Assembly (NCBI GenBank): GCA_043811005.1
Contig: JBDRNO010000130.1
Coordinates: forward strand, 1-9,067
Length of the DNA: 9,067 nt
Direction of reading: 5' to 3'
Origin: JBDRNO01 sp043811005
Lineage (GTDB): Bacteria; Bacteroidota; Bacteroidia; NORP154
Made by a program: the position numbers and the translations under genes. Below, in pieces: positions 4,770 to 9,067 of the stretch (position 1 is its first letter; each line of letters begins with the position of its first letter). The notes beneath the pieces are model-generated. The model was not told the origin of the DNA, searched no databases, and worked only from the letters and a program-made list of their open reading frames with translations.

Positions 4770-7403
4770 ATGAAAAGAGTTGCTTTTTGTTATAAGTACA
4801 GATTTTTTTTGAGTTTAATTTTATTGACTTGGATGTTGACAGTTTTAATTTTCAATAAAAATGTTGAGGCAGCTTGCACACAAGACGAATACGGCGGACA
4901 ATGCGTTGAATACGTTAGGAATTATTTCGGTGGCAGTTATGAATTAATGCCAGGTCTTTGTCAATATGATCCTGATTGTGGAGCTCGCAATGCTTGGGAT
5001 CATTGGGATTTAGGATTTGGAAGTGGGCAAAAACCAGCAGATAATTCCATTATGGTGATAGATCAATTCCCTAGGATACCAACAGGACATATGGCAGTAG
5101 TAATAAGTGCTATTAGTAATATTGATGGGACATATACTTTAAAAGTTCAGGAATCAAACTGGGACCTCGACGAGTTAGTTGATTGTGATGTTTCATATAC
5201 TTTTTACCCAAATGATTCTGAAGCAACAAGAGAAGGTGGAGTTAATAGGTATACTATACTGGGTTTTATTTATGGAGAGAGCGGATTATTTTCCTTTAAG
5301 TACACCGATTTTTCCGACCTGTCTGATTTCACTTTAAATGGGTCTGCAGCTTCTATCGGTAATCCGGTATTCTTCAACGGACAAGATGTCCTGCGCCTTA
5401 CGAATGATGATTGGCAAGCAGGTAGCGCGTTTTTGGCCCAATCCATAGATCTTACAGATGGCTCATTTACCACCTCATTCTCTTTTCAGATTAGCAATTC
5501 AGGAGGTGGAAGTGATGATGATGGAGTCGGTGCAGACGGATTGGTGTTCACCATTGCAACCCAGCCAGACGTTGTTGGTCAATACGGGGGGTCCATTGGT
5601 TACGGAGGTATCAACCCGAGTATTGGAATTGAGTTTGATACATATAATAATGGCGTTGATTATGATGGCAACCATGTTGGTATTAACCTCAACGGAAGTC
5701 TTTCTTCAGTGGCTTCAGTACCTATCACGCCGAGAATGAACGATGGTTTCATCTGGTATGTATGGATTGATTATAATGGTGCTAATAATTTGTTAGAAGT
5801 TCGGCTCTCACAAACTAATGTTCGGCCCGCAGACCCCATCCTATCTCACCCCATTGATCTGATTGCTATTTTGGGAACAAACAATATCTTCTTTGGCTTC
5901 ACATCTGGTACTGGCAGAGCCTTTGGTGACCATGACATCAGGGACTGGATGTTCACGACTGATGAGCCTGTAGCCACAGAAAAAGTTCCTGTCCTGATAG
6001 TTCCGGGCATCATGGGGTCGTTTTCGTCTTGTCTGTTTAGCCCGGAATGTACAGACTATAATTGGGATCCGTTTGGGCCTATAAACATTGATCTAACAAG
6101 GAATTGGGTATTAGACCCTATTGATTTTATAGGTTACGATCCCACCTATGAAAGCTTGCTTCAAGCGTTCAGGGATGCAGGTTACGTGGACGGTGTAACA
6201 CTATTTCCTGTCCCCTATGACTGGCGCAATAGAAATCAGGATACAGCAACAGAATTTCTCGAAGCGGCAATTGAATCCGCCAAGCAGGCATCAGGTCATA
6301 CCGAAGTTGACATTGTGGCGCATAGCATGGGCGGATTAGTGACACGTTGGTACATTGAAGGTATGGACAGGTCTGACATCCGCAAGTTCGTAATGTTAGG
6401 GACTCCCAACCATGGATCAGCCAAGGCATATTTCCCCTGGGAAGGTGGTAATTTTTCTGTTTACAGCTACTTGGAAAGAGCGTGGTTTATTGAACCTATG
6501 ATTGAGGATATGAAGGTGGGTTATGAGTACGAAGAACTATCTGATCGTGAATTCGTGCAGGAAATGATTCCTTCAGTACGTCAACTTCTACCCGTCTATA
6601 ATTATATCTACAACTTAGACACCGCATCATGGATAACTGTCGATAACATGATCTGGCAAAATGATTTGATACCATACTTAAACTATAACATATTAGTAAG
6701 CAACCTGGAGATTAACGATATTGCAATCGGAGCCGGCACTGGACAGAAAACCCTGTGGGCAATTGCAGTTCACAACTCAACAGGGCCTGACTGGGTTGAT
6801 GGTATACCGCATTATCTCCCGCCTAATGAGGCTTCAGGTGAGTATAAAACTTTCGGAGATAACACTGTCTTAACAGGTAGTGCCAAATTGGGAAATATTA
6901 ATTATTTGGAGGCGGAAGGCGAGCATGGTGATCTTCCACACATCGGTAGAAATAAAGTCGTCGATTTTATCTCAGACCAGCAAATACAAGCTGTTGAGGC
7001 CACAGAGGAATCTGTCGGTCTTATAGAACAGAAGGATACATTCTCTATGGAGAGCCTGCTGTTTATTGGTACGAGAAGCAATGTTTTGATGGGACTTACC
7101 AGCAAAGAAGGTTACCGGGTCGGTCGTTTTGCAAATATGGCAGGGAAGGTGGCGGAAATAGAAAATTATTATTATCGCGGTAATGAGCAAAGGACTCCAG
7201 CCCTCGGTATCTATAACCCATCCGCAGGCGAGTATGTTTTAAGCATTACTACAAAAGAGCCTATGGTGGAATATGAAATCTATATATCCCAATCGGATAA
7301 GAAAAAAGGAAAGAAACAAAAAACAAAATTACGAGGAATTCTAAGGCAGAATGAAATCAATAAGCATGTTATAAAAATAAATGAGAAATTAGAAGCGTTT
7401 TAA
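4770..7403 (+). CDS. Secreted three-domain hydrolase: CHAP amidase + L-type (legume) lectin + LCAT/PGAP1-like lipase
   Basis: An 877-residue exported protein (882 if TTG 4755 is used). The signal peptide runs to about residue 34 (NVEA). CHAP domain (~35-170): GGQCVEYVR with Cys45, TGHMAVV with His107, and VQESNWD with Glu128/Asn130 supply the NlpC/P60-like Cys-His-polar site that cuts peptidoglycan peptides or amides. L-type lectin domain (~174-397): GADGLVFTI (Asp256) and IEFDTYNN...DYDGNHVGIN (Glu288, Asp290, Tyr292, Asn294, Asp297, His302) keep the Mn/Ca and sugar-binding set of concanavalin-type lectins. Lipase domain (~405-735): PGIMGS oxyanion region (412-417), VAHSMGG with nucleophile Ser519, LGTPNHGS, GDNTV (Asp697) and EHGDLP (His719) form a full LCAT-like triad. 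The C-terminal ~140 residues hold an NPSAGEYVLSITTKE beta module and a Lys-rich stretch. No PEP-CTERM tail. All three active or binding sites look intact. The substrates (peptidoglycan, glycoconjugate, lipid ester) are inferred. Confidence 0.9.
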   Translation: MKRVAFCYKYRFFLSLILLTWMLTVLIFNKNVEAACTQDEYGGQCVEYVRNYFGGSYELMPGLCQYDPDCGARNAWDHWDLGFGSGQKPADNSIMVIDQFPRIPTGHMAVVISAISNIDGTYTLKVQESNWDLDELVDCDVSYTFYPNDSEATREGGVNRYTILGFIYGESGLFSFKYTDFSDLSDFTLNGSAASIGNPVFFNGQDVLRLTNDDWQAGSAFLAQSIDLTDGSFTTSFSFQISNSGGGSDDDGVGADGLVFTIATQPDVVGQYGGSIGYGGINPSIGIEFDTYNNGVDYDGNHVGINLNGSLSSVASVPITPRMNDGFIWYVWIDYNGANNLLEVRLSQTNVRPADPILSHPIDLIAILGTNNIFFGFTSGTGRAFGDHDIRDWMFTTDEPVATEKVPVLIVPGIMGSFSSCLFSPECTDYNWDPFGPINIDLTRNWVLDPIDFIGYDPTYESLLQAFRDAGYVDGVTLFPVPYDWRNRNQDTATEFLEAAIESAKQASGHTEVDIVAHSMGGLVTRWYIEGMDRSDIRKFVMLGTPNHGSAKAYFPWEGGNFSVYSYLERAWFIEPMIEDMKVGYEYEELSDREFVQEMIPSVRQLLPVYNYIYNLDTASWITVDNMIWQNDLIPYLNYNILVSNLEINDIAIGAGTGQKTLWAIAVHNSTGPDWVDGIPHYLPPNEASGEYKTFGDNTVLTGSAKLGNINYLEAEGEHGDLPHIGRNKVVDFISDQQIQAVEATEESVGLIEQKDTFSMESLLFIGTRSNVLMGLTSKEGYRVGRFANMAGKVAEIENYYYRGNEQRTPALGIYNPSAGEYVLSITTKEPMVEYEIYISQSDKKKGKKQKTKLRGILRQNEINKHVIKINEKLEAF

Positions 7404-7428
7404 CGGCATTGAATACTGACAAAATTGA

Positions 7429-7619
7429 AACAATCGTATTTTGTCGCAGACCATACCAGGCAATTCTCTATTAGGCACTTACACCTATCACGGTTATGTT
7501 GGACAAGCTGGCGCGTTATTTCTGAATGCGATTTTAATTTTGAAGCAACAGACGCTACCCCAACAGTAGGGATTAAAAGCTGGGAGACCACGGTTGACCA
7601 AGGATTTACTGAAGTATAA
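7429..7619 (+). pseudogene. Frameshifted C-terminal remnant of a secreted beta-domain protein
   Basis: Two frames must be joined to read it. The first (from 7429) gives TIPGNSLLGTYTYHGYVGQAG. The second takes over around 7512-7525 and gives ISECDFNFEATDATPTVG, then IKSWETTVDQGFTEV and TAA at 7617-7619. The combined product resembles the 'P-x-G-x-Y-x-(Y/F)-x-G-Y-V-G...E-x-D-F-x-F' C-terminal beta domains of exported proteins, in the same spirit as the tails at 2128-2235 and ~640-660 of the 698-aa protein. No start codon with a ribosome site is present. An 8-bp inverted repeat, GACAAAAT (7418-7425) and ATTTTGTC (7438-7445), overlaps its beginning; it lacks GC and a T-run, so it is a poor terminator for the lipase gene. 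Confidence 0.45.
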
Positions 7620-7716
7620 CTTATTTTTCACAATAATTATGTATTTTATTTCCATTTACGCAAAATAAATTTATACAACTATATGATATTTATAAATTAA
7701 TTGTTAGCTCGTTAAT

Positions 7717-7733
7717 TTGGAATGATTATTGCT
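7717..7733 (+). promoter_or_regulatory. Candidate sigma-54 (-24/-12) promoter for the sugar transferase gene
   Basis: TTGGAATGATTATTGCT fits the consensus YTGGCACGRNNNTTGCW at 12 of 14 defined positions and keeps the invariant GG and GC dinucleotides at exactly the required 10-base separation. Transcription would start near 7743, leaving a ~100-base leader before ATG 7841. A 10-bp palindrome, TATAGCTATA (7733-7742), abuts the -12 element. The stretch 7620-7840 is AT-rich and otherwise empty. PEP-CTERM/EPS loci are often paired with the PrsK/PrsR sensor-regulator and RpoN control, which fits. No activator-binding repeat was recognised. Confidence 0.4.
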
Positions 7734-7840
7734 ATAGCTATAATTTAATATTATGTTAATAATGGATTATCCGATTAGACTTCTTAGTTTATTCTTTTTT
7801 GATGCATTAACTATGTAAATTTAACACACTGGAGCAATAT

Positions 7841-9067
7841 ATGGCGTTACGAAGAAAACTACTGCTAAATTTTTTTAAATTTTCTGATATAATTATATTA
7901 TTAGTTAGTCTCCTGTTAGCTTGGTTTGTTACAAGAACCGGACAAGACCCTAATTTAGCAACATTACTAATGTTACATGTTGAATTATTACATGTAATCT
8001 TTGTATTATTAATTGTGTTTTTATGGGAGTTAATTTTCCATGGTTTGCAACTTTACGGGTCTCGAAGACTGGAAAGTAGAATACGGGAATGGAAAGATAT
8101 AATTAAAGCCACAACTTTAGGAACTGCCGCTATTTCGATACTTGGCCAACTATTTAACATTAATATTACTGGTTATTTCATTTCAATTTTCTGGCTTTCA
8201 AGCACCATTTTGACAGTATTTTCCAGAAGTTTCTTGCGATTCTTTCTAAAAAAGCTGCGACGTTATGGAAGAAACCTGCGTTTTGTCCTTATTATTGGGA
8301 CAAACAAGCGGGCTTATGAGTTTGCATGCAGGATAGAAAAAAATCAGGAATTGGGATACCGCATCGTTGGATACGTTGATGATAAAATTTATTTCCCAAA
8401 TAGAGAAGTAAAACTCTTGGGTAATTTAAGTAATTTTTCAGCTATTTTAAATAGTCAAGTTGTTGATGAGGTAATTATTGCTTTACCAGTTAAATCTCAC
8501 TACGAAAAAATCCAACACATCATTGAAAAAGCAGAAGAACAAGGTATTATAATACGCTATCTTACCGAGATTTTTAATACAAAGCTAACAAAATTAAGAA
8601 TTTCAACGTTTGCCGGTTTTCCATTATTAACTTCTGTTACAAAGATAGATAGTTATTGGCAGTATTTTGTAAAAAGAACAATGGATTTGGTGGTAGGTTT
8701 TATATTAATTATTTTGACTTGTCCTTTTATGATAGCAGCAGTTATCGTTATTAAAGTTACTTCTAAAGCGCCAGTACTTTTTATTCAAAAGCGAGTCGGA
8801 TATAATAAAAGAATTTTTAGTTTATATAAATTTCGTACCATGAGAGTAGGTGCGGAAAAAGAGCAAGAAAAATTTCAAAAATTAAATGAAATGGATGGAC
8901 CGGTATTTAAAATTCGAAATGATCCAAGGGTTACTAAAATCGGGTATTGGCTTAGGAAGACAAGTATTGATGAACTTCCTCAGTTGTTTAATGTCATAAA
9001 GGGCGATATGAGTTTAGTGGGTCCTAGACCGCTTCCTGTCCGTGATTATAATGGTTTTGATAAAGAT
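7841..9067 (+). CDS. Polyprenyl-phosphate sugar-1-phosphate transferase that initiates EPS synthesis (3' truncated)
   Basis: The frame is open for 409 codons to the window edge, starting at ATG 7841 with GGAG 6 bases upstream. Four hydrophobic segments (~14-31, 47-70, 91-107, 112-130) form the N-terminal membrane domain. A Rossmann-like region from ~147 (RFVLIIGTNKRAYEFACRI...GYRIVGYVDD) follows, then the catalytic bacterial sugar transferase domain from ~277 with its own membrane segment (KRTMDLVVGFILIILTCPF). Its conserved blocks are all present: QKRVGYNKRIFSLYKFRTM, DGPVFKIRNDPRVTKIG, and LRKTSIDELPQLFNV (Asp377) followed by KGDMSLVGPRPLP. Enzymes of this family move a sugar-1-phosphate from a nucleotide sugar onto undecaprenyl phosphate at the inner membrane, the first step of EPS repeat-unit assembly. 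Only the last ~50 or so residues should be missing. The gene is clearly more AT-rich than the PEP-CTERM gene. The sugar specificity cannot be read from sequence. Confidence 0.9.
   Translation, partial: MALRRKLLLNFFKFSDIIILLVSLLLAWFVTRTGQDPNLATLLMLHVELLHVIFVLLIVFLWELIFHGLQLYGSRRLESRIREWKDIIKATTLGTAAISILGQLFNINITGYFISIFWLSSTILTVFSRSFLRFFLKKLRRYGRNLRFVLIIGTNKRAYEFACRIEKNQELGYRIVGYVDDKIYFPNREVKLLGNLSNFSAILNSQVVDEVIIALPVKSHYEKIQHIIEKAEEQGIIIRYLTEIFNTKLTKLRISTFAGFPLLTSVTKIDSYWQYFVKRTMDLVVGFILIILTCPFMIAAVIVIKVTSKAPVLFIQKRVGYNKRIFSLYKFRTMRVGAEKEQEKFQKLNEMDGPVFKIRNDPRVTKIGYWLRKTSIDELPQLFNVIKGDMSLVGPRPLPVRDYNGFDKD

Noticed and set aside
5458..5739. 93-codon frame inside the lectin domain
   Set aside because: It overlaps well-conserved lectin coding sequence in another frame and lacks a ribosome site.
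6169..6429. 86-codon reverse-strand frame inside the lipase domain
   Set aside because: It lies opposite the conserved lipase sequence and is a shadow of it.
7418..7445. 8-bp inverted repeat as terminator of the lipase gene
   Set aside because: The arms are nearly all A/T, the loop is 12 bases and no T-run follows.

Overview
The window looks like part of an exosortase/PEP-CTERM and exopolysaccharide (EPS) locus of a Gram-negative bacterium. Desulfobacterota (former Deltaproteobacteria) is the best guess. That guess rests on the VPIP-type PEP-CTERM tail, the style of the secreted proteins, the IS5-type transposase fragment and a hairpin-forming intergenic repeat; no rRNA or other phylogenetic marker is present. 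All supported genes are on the + strand.

Layout. Positions 2-403 are the 3' end of a GspA/ExeA-type (PEP-CTERM-locus type) ATPase with a C-terminal membrane anchor. Positions 404-1038 hold no intact gene. They carry a ~180-bp MITE-like element, an 87-bp inverted-repeat structure, a 9-nt-period AGGAT repeat and two decayed PEP-CTERM tails. An intact PEP-CTERM protein gene (1039-1701) follows. Positions 1702-2333 are a scrap zone: a protein-like open segment, an internal fragment of an IS5-family transposase, and the broken tail of a secreted-protein domain. Next comes a 698-aa secreted protein with four carboxypeptidase-regulatory-like modules (2334-4430), which ends at a good intrinsic terminator. 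A short decayed segment (4492-4653) precedes the most striking gene (4770-7403), a secreted CHAP + legume-type lectin + LCAT-like lipase fusion. A frameshifted remnant (about 7429-7619) and an AT-rich leader with a candidate sigma-54 promoter lead into a polyprenyl-phosphate sugar-1-phosphate transferase (7841 to window end, 3' truncated).

How it may work together (inference). The ATPase and the EPS-initiating sugar transferase are typical housekeeping members of PEP-CTERM/EPS loci. Between them lies an accessory cargo region of exported proteins: one exosortase substrate, one multi-module beta-sandwich protein and one three-domain hydrolase. These probably act in the EPS/biofilm matrix or at the outer surface. 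The repeated partial tails around them suggest turnover of this region by duplication, insertion and decay.
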